Under the pieces are notes generated by a model. That model was not told the DNA's origin. It saw nothing but the letters and a program-made list of their open reading frames with translations, and made no database searches. This document shows, piece by piece, positions 1-12,568 of a stretch of 64,000 nucleotides of DNA. Made by a program: the position numbers and the translations under genes. Every line of letters begins with the position of its first letter. Position 1 is the stretch's first letter. Origin of the DNA: Carallia brachiata (Eukaryota > Streptophyta > Magnoliopsida > Malpighiales > Rhizophoraceae); the NCBI GenBank assembly GCA_021464245.1, contig JADCRB010000035.1, forward strand, positions 2,662,469-2,726,468. The letters are read 5' to 3'.

Positions 1-184
1 CTCTATTGTAGACTTAGACCTATATTTAATTTTATTAAACGTTTTAACTGAAATTTAAATTTATAAAAATATAATATGAATAAATAATCGAACAACCCAA
101 CAACAATAAGTTGTAAAAATTTTGTATTTCTAATTATATATTTTTAATGTGAAAATTTACTTGGCCAAACATGTAATCGAAGGA

Positions 185-345
185 TAATGATATATTTTAT
201 GAAAATTATGTTATTAAATATTTGAAATGTATAATTATAAAAAAAATTATCTATTTTTTAATATTGTTAAATAAAAAATGATAATTTTTTTATAATTATA
301 AAATTGACATATTTTATAATATAATTTTTATAATATATATCATTA
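185..345. repeat. MITE-like inverted repeat (family A, copy 1)
   Basis: The first 570 bases hold no gene. Within them is an AT-rich palindromic element. It starts TAATGATATATTTTATG and its right end, reverse-complemented, starts TAATGATATATATTATA, so the terminal inverted repeats are about 40 bp with internal pairing beyond that. Related copies lie at 6110-6312 and 53772-53919. It encodes nothing. Target-site duplications are not clear, so the superfamily is left open. Confidence 0.55.
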
Positions 346-575
346 CTTATAATAGAAACATGTAACGTGATAAAATTTGACAAAAAAAAATAATTTTAAA
401 ATAAATAATATTTTAAATAAAAAATCATTTTACGATTGCCTCAATCTGATAGGGATAATATGGTCATTCTTGATGTCAATTTCAATCCTTTGTGGTAGTG
501 ACCTTTCAGGAAAAAAAAAAGAAAGAAAGAAAACAATACAAGCTCAAGAGTAAGGCCAGCCGGCGGACATCTCAC

Positions 576-2607
576 TATAAAAAACCAAAAGACAAAAAAG
601 AAGAAGGCGATACCGATAGAAAGGCGCTGCGCATGCGAGAAGCACCACGAAGAAAAGGCAGGTGAATCTGTTCTAAACACCCTTTTCGTTGTCGTAAATC
701 GGATTAAAACTAAAATTAGAAATATGGGTTTAATCCGTTTTCTCTTCGTTAGTGAGATCATTGGTCTGGGGTGCGGTCGTTGGAACGAATATTAGTTTAT
801 TCCCATATCATATTTTGTCATAGTCTTGCAGTTTCCCAGTTCTTTCTAGAATTTTATAAGTCCATCAATTTTTTTTTTTGAATTTTTGTTGTTGATTTTT
901 TTTCTGAACTGGGTTTTGATTGGTTACTGCTGACGCATTCTGGTTGTTTAGTGTTTGGACTTTTGGGAAATGATTGGATGCTTGACAATCTCTGAGGTGA
1001 CATTGGGAATTTAAAAAAAAAAAAAAAAGGATTGAAAACAGCGTATGGCTCTTTACTTTGTTTGGTTTTTGCTTTGTGCATTGTATCTATCCGGCTTGGT
1101 CCTTTATTTTTTCACCAAATGGGATTGCATGAAGAAAATATATATAAATGCTTAAGTATTATATAATGTAAAAGACCACCTTCCTGACTATATACTCGTT
1201 TAGGTGTAATGAAGCTGTTCTCTTTCTTGGTAAAAAAAAATAATAATAAAAGACCACCTCAAGGCTACATCGGTTTTGTATTCTGTTGATTTGTTTCTGC
1301 AACTTATATAATTTCTTCATAAGTGCTTGATTTCATATAAGTGCTTGATTTATGGTTATAATGAGACGTATTTGGCCCACGAGAAAATTTGTTGATTAAG
1401 AAATTTCCCTTTCATTGTGATTTAAGTCGCTTAAAAGGTAACCTTTTCTTTTAGCTTATCTCTGGTTTCGAATTGTTGATCTCATCTGTATATTTTTGTT
1501 GCCGTGACACTGACCTTTGATGCTGATTCGGACTATTTTGTTTGCTAATTGCTGCTTTGAAATAATAATGTTGATTTTTGTCTCTTTGCTCAGTTGGAAT
1601 TTTGGGGGTTGGGGGCATAGTGGAAAACTATTTTGTTTGGAGATTATTTCTCGACAGTGAATTATTTTTTGCATCTGGCAGAAGCGATACTGTCATTTAA
1701 TTAGAGGGAAAAGACCTGCAAATTTTGCCTAAAAACTTTTGTCAGATCAACCATCTGTAAGTGGGGTGTCTTTTGTGCCCTTTGTATCTGTTAATGTTGT
1801 TTTTTAAGCTTTCTGCTAGATGATGTGCTACATGGATGCTTCAGTCCACCTTTTTCTGTGTTTATGATGGCAATCTGCTGTTGTAGGCATTTGCTTTGTG
1901 CAGTAAGTTGGGGGGGCATGATTTTCTTTCCTTAGGGGATTAAAGTAAAAAAAAAAAAAAAAAAAAAGTTAGAAAGATGTCGTTGTATGATCCCACCCAT
2001 TATAGGTGGGTAGCAACTACCTCTTGATGTTCAGCTTTATGGGCAACCACCTTAGGAGAGTTTCCATGGATCATGGAAGTTGTTTCTTTCATTCAAGCGT
2101 CGGTGGAGTCAGTTATTGCCTGAACTTAGCTCCTATCAGTTCCGTATTGTGGTGTTTAATAGATCTGTGGATTGTTTGTTCTGATCAAGATTCCTCCAAG
2201 AAAGATGGAACTTACAGTTCACTTGATAAGTTTCATTGTTGCTTTTTACTAGTTCATGGAATCAAAAGCCTCAGTTGATTGCTGATTACTTTGTGTTTTG
2301 TCCCATAAGTTGGTGCTTTAGTGCAACATAACATTATAAACCTTGCGAATATTTCCAAAATTGGCGGTCAGTTTGCTTTTTTCTGTTTCTTTTATTATGT
2401 TTATGTAACTCCTCATAATATCCTCAGCATGGTCCAGGAAAATTCCTGGGTCTCGTGATTTACAGTGGCACCTTACTTTTTTTGCATGTAAAAAGAGGAC
2501 ATCGATGTCCATGTAGTACCAAGTGTTGATGTTGTGCAATAGCGTGTCTAGACAATTACTATTATGATTTGTTTGATATTCATGGTGTTGTTGCTATGAA
2601 TTTCCAG
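576..2607 (+). promoter_or_regulatory. Putative promoter, 5' UTR and 5'-UTR intron of the MTP1-like gene
   Basis: A TATA-like TATAAAAAA lies at 576-584. A possible leader exon would end with a donor at about 661 (GCAG followed by GTGAAT). The coding ATG at 2608 is immediately preceded by TTTCCAG, a good splice acceptor. This suggests the roughly 1.9 kb between is a 5'-UTR intron, possibly with further untranslated exons. I recall leader introns in plant MTP1 genes, but the exact structure here is inference. No other gene is visible in this interval. Confidence 0.35.
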
Positions 2608-3803
2608 ATGGAATCACAAAGTCCTCAACATGGGCAGATTATTGAGATAAATGTTGATCTTCCTGAGGGAGGAAGAACTGTTGGAGTAAGCAAAATATGT
2701 GGTGAAGCGCCATGTGGGTTCTCGGATGCTGGAACTCTTTCCAAGGATGCGAACGAACGAGCAGCTTCTATGCGCAAGCTATTGATTGCAGTGGTTCTTT
2801 GTGTAATCTTTATGAGTGTTGAAGTAGCTGGTGGCATTAAAGCCAACAGTTTAGCAATATTGACTGATGCAGCACATTTGCTATCAGATGTTGCAGCGTT
2901 TGCTATTTCCCTTTTCTCTTTGTGGGCTTCTGGCTGGGAAGCCACACCCCGTCAGTCATATGGGTTTTTCAGGGTTGAAATTCTTGGTGCATTGGTTTCT
3001 ATACAACTCATATGGTTGCTTGCAGGGATTTTAGTATATGAAGCTATTGCTAGGCTCATTGATGGTACAGGCAAGGTGGATGGTTTCCTGATGTTCATAG
3101 TTGCTGCATTTGGCCTGGTTGTGAATGTCATCATGGCTCTTTTGTTGGGCCATGATCATGGGCATGGCCATCATGATCACAATGATGGGACTGGCCGTAA
3201 CCATGGAATGACAATTGAGACTCATCATCATCATCATGGGGAGGAACAGTCAAAAGTTGAGAGCATCATCACCATGATGACCACTCACATGATGAGCATG
3301 GGCATTCCCACGAAGAACATGCTAAGCCATTGCTGGACAAGGAAAAGAATGGGCACAAAAAAAGGCGTCGAAACATAAACGTACAAGGAGCATATCTCCA
3401 TGTTCTCGGAGATTCCGTTCAAAGTATTGGGGTCATGATTGGAGGAGCGATCATATGGTATAAGCCAAATTGGAAGATAGTAGATCTGATCTGCACGCTA
3501 ATTTTTTCAGTTATAGTCTTGGGTACAACAATCAAGATGCTGCGAAACATACTTGAAGTCTTGATGGAGAGCACACCTAGGGAAATTGATGCAACAAAGC
3601 TTGAAACGGGATTGTTGGCGATGGAGGAAGTAGTTGCCATTCATGAGCTACACATATGGGCCATTACGGTGGGAAAGGTCCTCTTGGCTTGTCATGTTAA
3701 AATCAGGCCGGAAGCAAACGCAGACATGGTGCTGGATAACGTGATAAACTACATAAGAAGGGAGTACAACATTAGCCACGTTACCATCCAGATAGAGCGC
3801 TAG
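2608..3803 (+). CDS. MTP1: MTP1-type vacuolar Zn2+/H+ antiporter (cation diffusion facilitator), with a one-base frameshift
   Basis: Zinc transporter of the tonoplast that exchanges cytosolic Zn2+ for vacuolar protons. The N-terminus has the conserved Cys pair CGEAPC (C31, C36). Six membrane segments are recognisable. TM2 carries the zinc-site motif HLLSD (H90, D94) and TM5 carries HVLGD. Between TM4 and TM5 is a His-rich loop ([13 protein letters not shown], then HHHHH). The C-terminus matches MTP1 proteins and ends in VTIQIER. Reading runs in one frame to about 3261. The His-rich loop then continues from 3264 ([19 protein letters not shown]) only in the -1 frame, which has a stop at 3258-3260. 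So a single base is missing near 3260-3264. Restoring one base gives 398 aa, the length of Arabidopsis MTP1. As written, translation would run on in the wrong frame to 3378. No intron interrupts the coding part. ATG 2608 was chosen because family homology begins there. Confidence 0.9.
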
Positions 3804-6800
3804 GTGGGGGCAAGGCTTGTTTCTAAAATTTCCATCTTTTTTTATGTGAATTTATATCATCACCGTGGCAGTAGTTTTTAGATTTTGAGCTTAAGATCTG
3901 ATAAGAAGGCAGAACAGGGATGATCTTATATTTAGTTGGCACATCATTGCTCCTTTGTGTTGCCTATGCGACTTATAAATTTCATGTTTACGTGGTGTGA
4001 AATTCATGAATCATTCATGTTACTTCACTTACAATATAACTGTCACATGTGCACGTATTGTTCTTTCCATAGGAAAAAGTTGACAGAGTGAGAAGGGCGA
4101 TTACATCTCCTACCATGCGGACATGCATCAACTGAAGTTGTGTATTGGGGTCTATACCTATGATTTTCAATCTTCACTGGCATCACATTTTGTGTCATTC
4201 AATTGACTGAATATGAATGATGTTGTGATTTTGTACGGATAACTGCCTTTGTGTCGTGATGTGAAGGTAACGCTCTCCCTGAGTTAATTGGAATGTCATC
4301 GTATGGTTAGTGTCAGTAAAATACTAGCGAGGAATTATTGGACTGTAGATTCTTTATCTTTCAAGGTGGGATCAGGCTTTGTGGGTCCTTTTTCTATAGA
4401 TCCTGAGATATGTCGTATGCGAAGGGCTGTTGTAACCAAACAACTAGGAGATAAAGTTGGAAATATTGCAGTTTTACTGAGAATGAACATGTTTCTGGTT
4501 GTGTGGCTAAAAGGTGTGTACAAGTTTGATATGATTGGAGGAAAATGAATGCCATAGTTCTAACGGATAATGTTGACAACATGACTAACTAAGATGTGGT
4601 GCTTTCACATAGGGAAATACTTAATGTGATTTTTTTAGGTATGATTAAAATTGGATCAAACTAATATAAGTCATTTAATAATTAAATTTTAAAAAAAAAA
4701 TTATTAAATTTTATTAGATAAACTGTGTGTCTATTTTGATGTTCTTTAAATTAAATTCATGCAGTGAAATTCTCTGGAATAATAGGTTTTTGATGGATTA
4801 AATTTGTCTACTTTCCCAACTTTCCCTGCCTTGTAGCTGTTGTTTCTTTCATAAGCTGTCTGAAGCACCAAAAGATGATGCCGCCGCCATGTGAGAGGAT
4901 AATCTAGAAAGGATTTTGAAGAAGAGTAATATCAAATGACTTCACTTAAGTAGGTTCAAACAAAAATTAATGTTGAAAGCTACGGTGGCGTGGTAGATTT
5001 GAGAACAATCTCTGGGATAATTTGTAAGGGTGCCTTTTATGGGCTTGTCTTTGTTGGGCTCTCACAAAATTGAGCGACGTGGCACCTTGATCATCAGGTA
5101 ATCGGACGTGTCCATTTGAAAGGATCTGTGAACCCGTAAAGGCCGTTTGTCAACAGAATGCCCATGTTCCTTTACATCCTTTTTTGTTCCTTTTGTGAGG
5201 AATTTATCTTAGTATCGCATTTCAACTTTATGAGAAAACGATAGGAATCAAGTTCAGAAAAAGATAACGATAGGAAAGCTCGAATTAGTTTACGGTAATT
5301 ATTCCATGTGTGAGTTTAGACAAGACTTATAAGCAATAATCAAAATAGGTCAGCATTGAGTATTGATGAATCGAAGGGCTTCCAAACACCAAATGTGTAC
5401 TAACTAGTGCAAATAGGACAGAATCCACCGAATATGCTTCCCTTGGAGACAAAGTTTCCCTCCTGACGCGCATTTAATGCAAAACATGCCCACAGCTAAA
5501 GGCATATGGACCAACCAGAAACAAACTTTCAATTATTGAGAATGAAACACGACTTATTAATACTGTGTTTAAATTTAGAAGAAATTTATTTAAATTTAAT
5601 AACATTTAAGTAATATATTTTATTTATGAAAAAATTAAATAAGAATGTTAATAAATAAATTTCGGTCTCGATTTATAAATATAATAACTAATATTTTTAT
5701 TATACATATTATTTTCTCAATAAAAAAAAGAACTAAAAATAACTCCATTATAAAAAAAAAAAAAAAAACTCCAACGTCCGAGGACACCAACCCACGTTGG
5801 ATAAAAAAAAAATCAAAGAATAAAACTTCTCGGTTTTTTTTTTTAACTGGTTGCCATGTTTCTTGTAATTGCCAAAATATGCAAAGAATTTGCCAAAGCT
5901 TTTGTGACTCCCTAGGATGCTATGCGTCCACATATATATGAATGCGTTTCACATCTAATTATCTGACTCGAGAATTGATAAACTTTTAAGAACTAGCAAA
6001 AAATGCATAATACCTCAAAACAAGGGAGTTGTAAGCATTTTTTTTTGTTGTTGGACAGAAGAATTGTAATTAAGCTTGTAATAGTACAATGCGCTAGGTA
6101 TACAAATAAAATAATACTAAATATTTTGAAAATTGTGTCTAAAAATATTTTATAATATATAATTATAGAAAAAATTATTTACTTATTTCTTTTTTTGATT
6201 TAACGGTCTTAAAAAATTTAATGATTTTTTTATAATTATATATTTTAGAATATTTCATAACACTATTATCAAAATATTTCATAAGATAATTTTTAAAATA
6301 TTTAATATTACTCATATAAATAAGTAAGAGAACTTAATTATTATTTCTTTGTTTCCTTTAGACGAGAGAAATCAATTATTGAGTATTCGCGTACATGTTT
6401 TACCTAGTTGGTGAAACAAAACTAACCCAAACACGACATATTTTACCTGCCAAGAGATATGTAAGTTATTGGACATCCTAATGCCTATAATAGTCGCTAT
6501 ATCCTTGTCTTACTTGCACGTATTTTTAGAGTACTTATTATAGTAGGAGTGGAGTCCAGAATACTTTTGTTTTTTAAATTGAAAGAAAAAAAAAAACGCT
6601 GCCATTGTACATTAGCATATTATTATTAATTTAAACTACCGGCATTATTTGAATTCTCAACTCTGAAAATTTTTAAATCCTAATCAATTGCTCGGATAAT
6701 TTTTCTTTGTTTTGGTTTAATTAGAGTGGGGAGAAGGATATTTTTTATGAGTGATATCTGATGCAAATCTCATCCTCAAACTTCAACAATTTAATAACAT

Positions 6801-8136
6801 AGCATGTGGTCGGTAATTAATATTACTCTTAATATTTACATAGAGCCTAGACCTGCATATTAGAAATTTAAAATTATGGTGAAAATTTATAAGAGATATG
6901 ATAAACAATCTCTTTATTGTGTAATTTAAAACGCAATAGGCTAACAAGAAGAGGTAACTAATCAATCCACTGAAAAAATTAAAACAAACGAAAGTGAAAA
7001 TACATAGAACATAGAATAACGAAGAAAAGAAAGAAAATGCAGTGGGGCTAACTGAGTTTTAGTAGGGAAATGTGGGGAAAGACCTATCATCAGACGGCGT
7101 GACAGAGTCCATAAAATCACTTTCCAAAGCCTTTTCTAATCTTTTTTGGTGGACCCTCTGAGGAGTCCCCACAACTGTCTGTCCCCGCTGCTGGACAAAA
7201 CTGCCACCGCCAATAATGCTTTGCTTTTGGGACCTTTGGCATTCTATTCTAGACTTGCCAACTCTCTCAGTAACCCTTCCCCTAGCGTGATTTCCCCTGC
7301 AAACTTGCATCGCTCCCATCTTTCAAAGTCTCAACTGTTTATATTATAATTTAATTTAGAGTGTCATTACATGTATTTGTGTTTTTGTCTAAAAAAAAAT
7401 ATCTCAACTAAAATTATAATTGTTATTTTAAAAATAGTTACTGATATTTTTAAAATATAAAAATAACAAATATTTTAAAAATATTAATATTCATTTCAAC
7501 AATATCAATTACTATTTTAACTAGGACAAATCTCAAAAAAAAAATCATGAAACACCAACTTTTATTCGTTAATTTAATCCAATTCCATTTTCTTCACCTC
7601 TAGATAATTCAGTTTTGAGATGCGTTACATGAACGCAAGAAAGGAAGGATACAGAGAAAAGCGCAGTTATCATTTATGTATGTTTTTTATAATCTTATTA
7701 TAGATCTTAGTAATATGCATATTATAAGAAAAAAAAATTTAAAAATTTATAAAATTTACAATAAAAGTTAATATTGAACAGGCTTATTAATAATGTGCTA
7801 TGTAATTTTTTATTTCTTTGCATCCCCACTTCTCTAACTTTCCTGTTCTGTATTTACCCATCTCTCTTTCTTTTGCAGGGGAGTTCATAAAGGCGCATTT
7901 AATATATACGGATCTTTCTGTTTGAGAGTTTCTATCATCGGCATCAGAAACAAGGGAATATATGGTGCTTTGTATGGGGTCTTTCCTTCTGCTTCTTGGG
8001 TGTTGCATTTATTACTAGAGAGTTGGTGGTTGAAGCATAGCATGTATGGCAATGGAATGTTGGTAACCGATTGAGAGAAAAAGAGAGAGAAAGAAAGAGA
8101 ATTTAAGGCTCTCTTTGCAATTACAGGTGTGCTGTA
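3804..8136. other. Intergenic region between the MTP1-like and bHLH genes
   Basis: AT-rich with many short open frames that show no family resemblance. It contains the 3' flank of the MTP1-like gene, one MITE-like palindrome (6110-6312), several poly-A/T runs and, near 7030-8130, the presumed promoter and leader of the bHLH gene. I see no further gene. Confidence 0.6.
6110..6312. repeat. MITE-like inverted repeat (family A, copy 2)
   Basis: The left end AATAATACTAAATATTTTG matches the reverse complement of the right end (AGTAATATTAAATATTTTA). Pairing continues through ATATATAATTATA on both arms, giving a non-coding AT-rich palindrome of about 200 bp. It resembles the elements at 185 and 53772. 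Confidence 0.5.
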
Positions 8137-10317
8137 ATGGAAAGGCTTCAAGGACACATTAATTCTTGTGTATGTTAGTTCATTTTAGTATCCCATTTCC
8201 TTTTCCACCATCTCTTTCCTGGAATTCCTTTATTAGCTTCTCCAAGTTATTGTATTTAATGCATTTTGTTGCTTTTCTGCAAATGCCAACATCTTTTCTT
8301 TTTGGTCTATGCTTCTTCTCCTCTTCAAAATTATCCTCATTCTACTTTTTTTCCTCTGTTTCCACCTGTTGAAACTGGAACTACTGAAGCACCCACTCCA
8401 ACCCATTGAGGCACTTTTCCTTGCTTCGATTGAGGTTATTAGGGTGTTATTGACATTGTTCTGCCTTTTCTTTTTCAATTGTCGAATTTTTTTTTTCTGA
8501 GTTTTTTGCTTATTGCAGTATTTGGGGGAGCATTTGGACGTGGAGCGTTTTGAACAAGGGTTTATGAACCCAAGTTTGAGAATTGAAGTAGAAGACGAAG
8601 AAGAAGATTCTCAGTATTCCACAGCGAGCCTGGAAGACACAATGCCTTTTCTGCAAATGCTTCAAAGTGTAGAAACCCCATCATTTCTCCACTTCAAAGA
8701 ACCGAACTTTCAGACACTCTTGAAACTCCAACACTTTAAAAAGCCATGGGATATGGACACATTCATGCCTCAGACAGAACCCCAAGTTCAAGCTTTGGAG
8801 CTTGAAAGCTGTGTCACCCATGAAAACGTTGATATGTATTCACCAGCTAAATCTGCGACCAAAGGCCTTCAAAACCCACATTCAAATTATTCCTCCTGCA
8901 TTGAATACACAACTTCTGAGCCTAAAGAAGAACCACCAAACTCTATTGAATTTGAATTACCTTATTGCAGAGAAGGCAACTCAGATTCTTCGATTCCGCG
9001 CACTCATGCACAAAATGTGATTAATAAAGAGATCCATTTGTCTAAGACTTCTGCAACAGTGGCAAAAGAACGAAGAAAGCGAAAACGGGCAAGGCCAGGC
9101 AAGAACAAGGAAGAAGCTGAGAGCCAGCGGATGACCCACATTGCTGCGGAACGCAACCGCCGCCGCCAAATGAATGACCATCTCAACACCCTCCGCTCTC
9201 TTATGCCTCCTTCGTACCTCCAAAGGGTAAGTCTCCTATTCTAAATGGTTACAACAAGCACAAACACCAAAATGGGAGCAGGTTTAGCGGAAGTTCAATA
9301 TTTCTAGTGAACTACAATTACAATTTCCATTCTTTCCTTGAACCTCTTTTTTTTTGTCCTCTATAGGCTTTTATCTCGGTGTTTGCTAAATTTTTTTAAA
9401 AATTTTTTGGGGTTGTCGAGAAAGGGTGACCAAGCTTCCATCATAGGAGGAGCAATAGACCTTGTGAAGGAACTAGAGCAGCTTCTACAATCTCTTGAAG
9501 CAAAAAAGAGGACGAGAAAAGCAGAAGACGTGGCGGCCGCAGTTAGAATTTCGTCGGAGGTGTTGTTTCCGTCTCCGTCGCCGCCATGTGACATGCAAAG
9601 GGAAGACGACGGAGAATGTGAAGAGAATAACGCGAAAGCGAAGCAAAAATTGGCGGCGGCGGCGGCGGAGATAGAGGTGACAGCCATACAGAACCATGTA
9701 AATTTGAAGGTTCGTTGTGAAAGGAGGCTCGGCCAGCTGTTGAGGGCCGTTGTTGCACTGGAGGATCTGAGGCTTACTGTTTTGCACCTTAACATTACTT
9801 CTTCTCACACAACAGTCCTTTACACTTTCAATCTCAAGGTACTGCCTTTGCCGGACCTTTTTCCCTCTTTCTTTAAGACTATCTGGTCAACCATTATGAC
9901 TTGCTTCTTAGTTTTCGACTATTTTATTAACTAATTCCATAATGTCATTTGAGCACAGTTACACTATTAGGAGAATTAGTATCTGAAATTTTATTTAAAT
10001 ATAATTATATTTTAAATTTTTATAATCACAAAAAATAAGCCAAAAAAAAGATAGTGACTGCAAAAAATGAAGGTCTAATTATATTTAAATAAAATTCTCA
10101 AATGCAAATTCTTTGATGCTGTAATTTTTTTGTTTTACAATAAATAGATTTCCGATTATTTTTGTCATTGCTTAATACAATTTGGTGTGGGAAACGACAG
10201 ATAGAGGATGATTGTAAGGTTGGATCAGCGGATGAGGTTGCGGCAGCTGTTCATAAAATATTCAACACCATCAGCTGTAGCTGTGGCGTGCCACTGGGGG
10301 ATGCAGCAACTTACTGA
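8137..10317 (+). CDS. bHLH transcription factor, subgroup Ia (bHLH57/67/70-like)
   Basis: Nuclear DNA-binding transcription factor of the plant bHLH subgroup Ia, the clade that also holds SPCH, MUTE and FAMA. Exons are 8137-8169, 8519-9226, 9425-9838 and 10201-10317, all in phase 0 with GT-AG introns, giving 423 aa. The tiny first exon encodes MERLQGHINSC. This fits the MERLQGPINPC-type start I recall for bHLH57/67/70 proteins and fixes the start. The N-terminal half is acidic and carries the conserved MPFLQMLQSVETPSFL segment. A basic nuclear-localisation stretch (RRKRKRAR) precedes the bHLH domain (about residues 212-275). H218, E222 and R226 predict E-box/G-box binding. Helix 2 begins with GDQASIIGGAIDLVKELE, followed by a Lys/Arg and Ala-rich linker and a C-terminal ACT-like dimerisation region. 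Intron 2 splits the loop, as expected. Intron 3 contains a MITE. No lesion is visible. The exact paralogue within the subgroup is uncertain. Confidence 0.9.
9973..10111. repeat. MITE-like inverted repeat (family B, copy 1) in bHLH intron 3
   Basis: Two arms contain the identical block ATTTTATTTAAATATAATTA in inverted orientation, within ends GAATTAGTATCTGA and (reverse complement of the right end) GAATTTGCATTTGA. About 139 bp, non-coding, entirely inside the third intron of the bHLH gene. A related element is at 11639-11798. Confidence 0.6.
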
Positions 10318-11638
10318 CTTGTATACCTTTTTGAAAACAAAAAGGGAAAAGGGATGTAAATGGGCTACTGAAAATTGTTGGGGATTACAGTCGCAGCCCC
10401 AATATTGTCTCCATTCTAAAGGCTCGATCGTTTGAAACCGCAGAGACTGCTGCAGGGACACAGAGGCACGTGCAGTTGATGTTCACTGTTTACCAGCATT
10501 TTATCTTAAAAATAGACCCCAACCCCAATCCCTTCGTTAAGTTGTTATATTAATCTACTGTGGATGTAAGTTTTGGCTTTCTGGATAATATTAATGGGTA
10601 ATATTTGGTGATTACAAATGGCAATAATTTTTTGTGGATTAAGAGTTGCATCACAATATGAATTCTATAATAAAGATAATTCTTCTTATATTTAAAAATA
10701 TAATATCTTAAAAATTAAAATTCAAAAATAAAATAAAATTTTAAGTTTTTAAGCATCAAGACGTTTCTAAATAACAAATGTCAATAATGTCGCTTTTCAT
10801 ATGAATTGTGAGAGGAGATGTCATTATTAATATGAATTTGTGATAATATTATTTAAGTGTGTTTAGGTGGTCTTGTTATTTACTCACAATTGTCTCTCTT
10901 GCGCCTTCTCTTTCTTCGCATGTTTCTTTGCGGATTCAGTTTTGGGGGGCCCTCTCCTGCAATCACAATTCTGCCCCTTGCGATTTTCGACTTCGGCCGA
11001 CCCATGTGCGGCGGACTCTAGTAGGCGTTTGACTGATGGCTGCACTCTCTGTTCCAACAGCCAACCGTGCAAACCGTAAAGTGGTCAGTCAATTTACTGA
11101 GAAAAAAATATAAAATTTATTATATAAATTAATTTTAAATAATAATAAAATAATTATATAATTTATTCAATAATATTTAATAATTTATTTATTCTTTCTT
11201 ATTTAAAATTTTAATTATTTAATAACTGATGTCATTTTATTATTATTTTATTATTATCTAAATATTATTATTTTAATATTTTCGGAAAAAAAAAATCATT
11301 CCATTTAACACCGGCCAACAGGCTCCTTTGTTGGGACATACCTGCAACAGAGTTATTTTTTCCTTTAGAAGTGTAAAAAAAACACAACCAAGAGAATCGT
11401 AAAGGCGAGTTGAGGAAAGTCTGAGAAAAGATTATAAAGGCGGCCATTCCGTCACACTGTAACATATGAATTCTTGATTGTAGAGGCACAAAATTTTGAG
11501 GGAACCATGGATAAAGGGCTTTTTCCAAAGAAAGAGAAAATTTCAACCTTCTAGCAGCCATCCTGACTAATGTAAAATCCGTATGCACTTTTGCTTATTC
11601 CAAACATCTTATACTTCAAAAAAATTACAACACAAGAT

Positions 11639-11798
11639 AAATTGTACTTGAAAATTTTATTCGAATATAATAATTTTCTCTTTTTTTACAATTATGCCTT
11701 TATTTTTTATAACGAAAAAAATACATTTTATCGAAATTTAGTTTTAAAATAAAAAAAGAAAATGATTGTATTGAGCAAATTTTTCAAATATTAATATT
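11639..11798. repeat. MITE-like inverted repeat (family B, copy 2)
   Basis: The left arm AATTGTACTTGAAAATTTTA pairs with the reverse complement of the right arm (AATATTAATATTTGAAAAAT), with further pairing around ATAAT and ATTTTC. The layout and sequence follow the element in the bHLH intron (9973-10111). Non-coding. Confidence 0.45.
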
Positions 11799-12568
11799 CT
11801 GATACTGTAACGGCATATTTATACTTTATAACATAAACCATTAAGCCATGATTCTCTCGAGCCCTTTGGTTTAGCTGCGGGGGTTTGAAAGTCTTAGAAA
11901 TTTGGGAATGTGCACTGTAAGATATTTGTATACTTTAGCGTAGAATTTTTTTTTTTACACAAAAATGCATTACAGAGATATTAATTATCGTATCTAAAAA
12001 TACAAGTTGAGATTTTTAGTTAACAATCTAATTCAATCTCTTCGTAAAGAAGATTTACCAACAAAACATTAATAAGACCTAGTGAAACTCTTCAACATTT
12101 CATTACAATAATTGTCTAATGTAGAAACCAACATTCATGCTTCAATCAAAATCACTCAGCCAATTTTACCTAAGGAAACCCCACATATTTCAAAATAAGA
12201 GGGAGTAGCAGAGTAAAAATTCAAAATCGAGTCGACTGCATCGAAACTCACTGCCAAATCATCCCACTTTGGATGGTTGGAGAAGATTCTCGCATCTATA
12301 TTATATAGAGATCATATTCCATAATTATGCTTGTGTAGAAAACAAGAATAAAAGGCACGATAAAAGTGTGAATGACAATTTTATCGATGTTTACGAAATT
12401 TGTTCATCTTCTTTTTTACGGGTATGAGGTTAATAACATTTAACCGAAAAATAAGGTAAGAATTCCTATTTTCTAAAATTTTTTAAAGGATAATTTTGTC
12501 ATCTAATGGCAACAAAATTATTTACACCCTATCCCTAACACCTGTCCAGTCGTCCTGCAAGTTTCAAC

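Noticed and set aside
3261..3378. Short intron as explanation for the MTP1 frame change
   Set aside because: The two frames meet within a few bases in a continuous His-rich coding sequence; there is no room or signal for an intron.
9361..9795. Minus-strand frame of 144 codons opposite bHLH exon 3
   Set aside because: Shadow of the real exon on the plus strand; its Ser/Ala-rich composition mirrors the coding strand.
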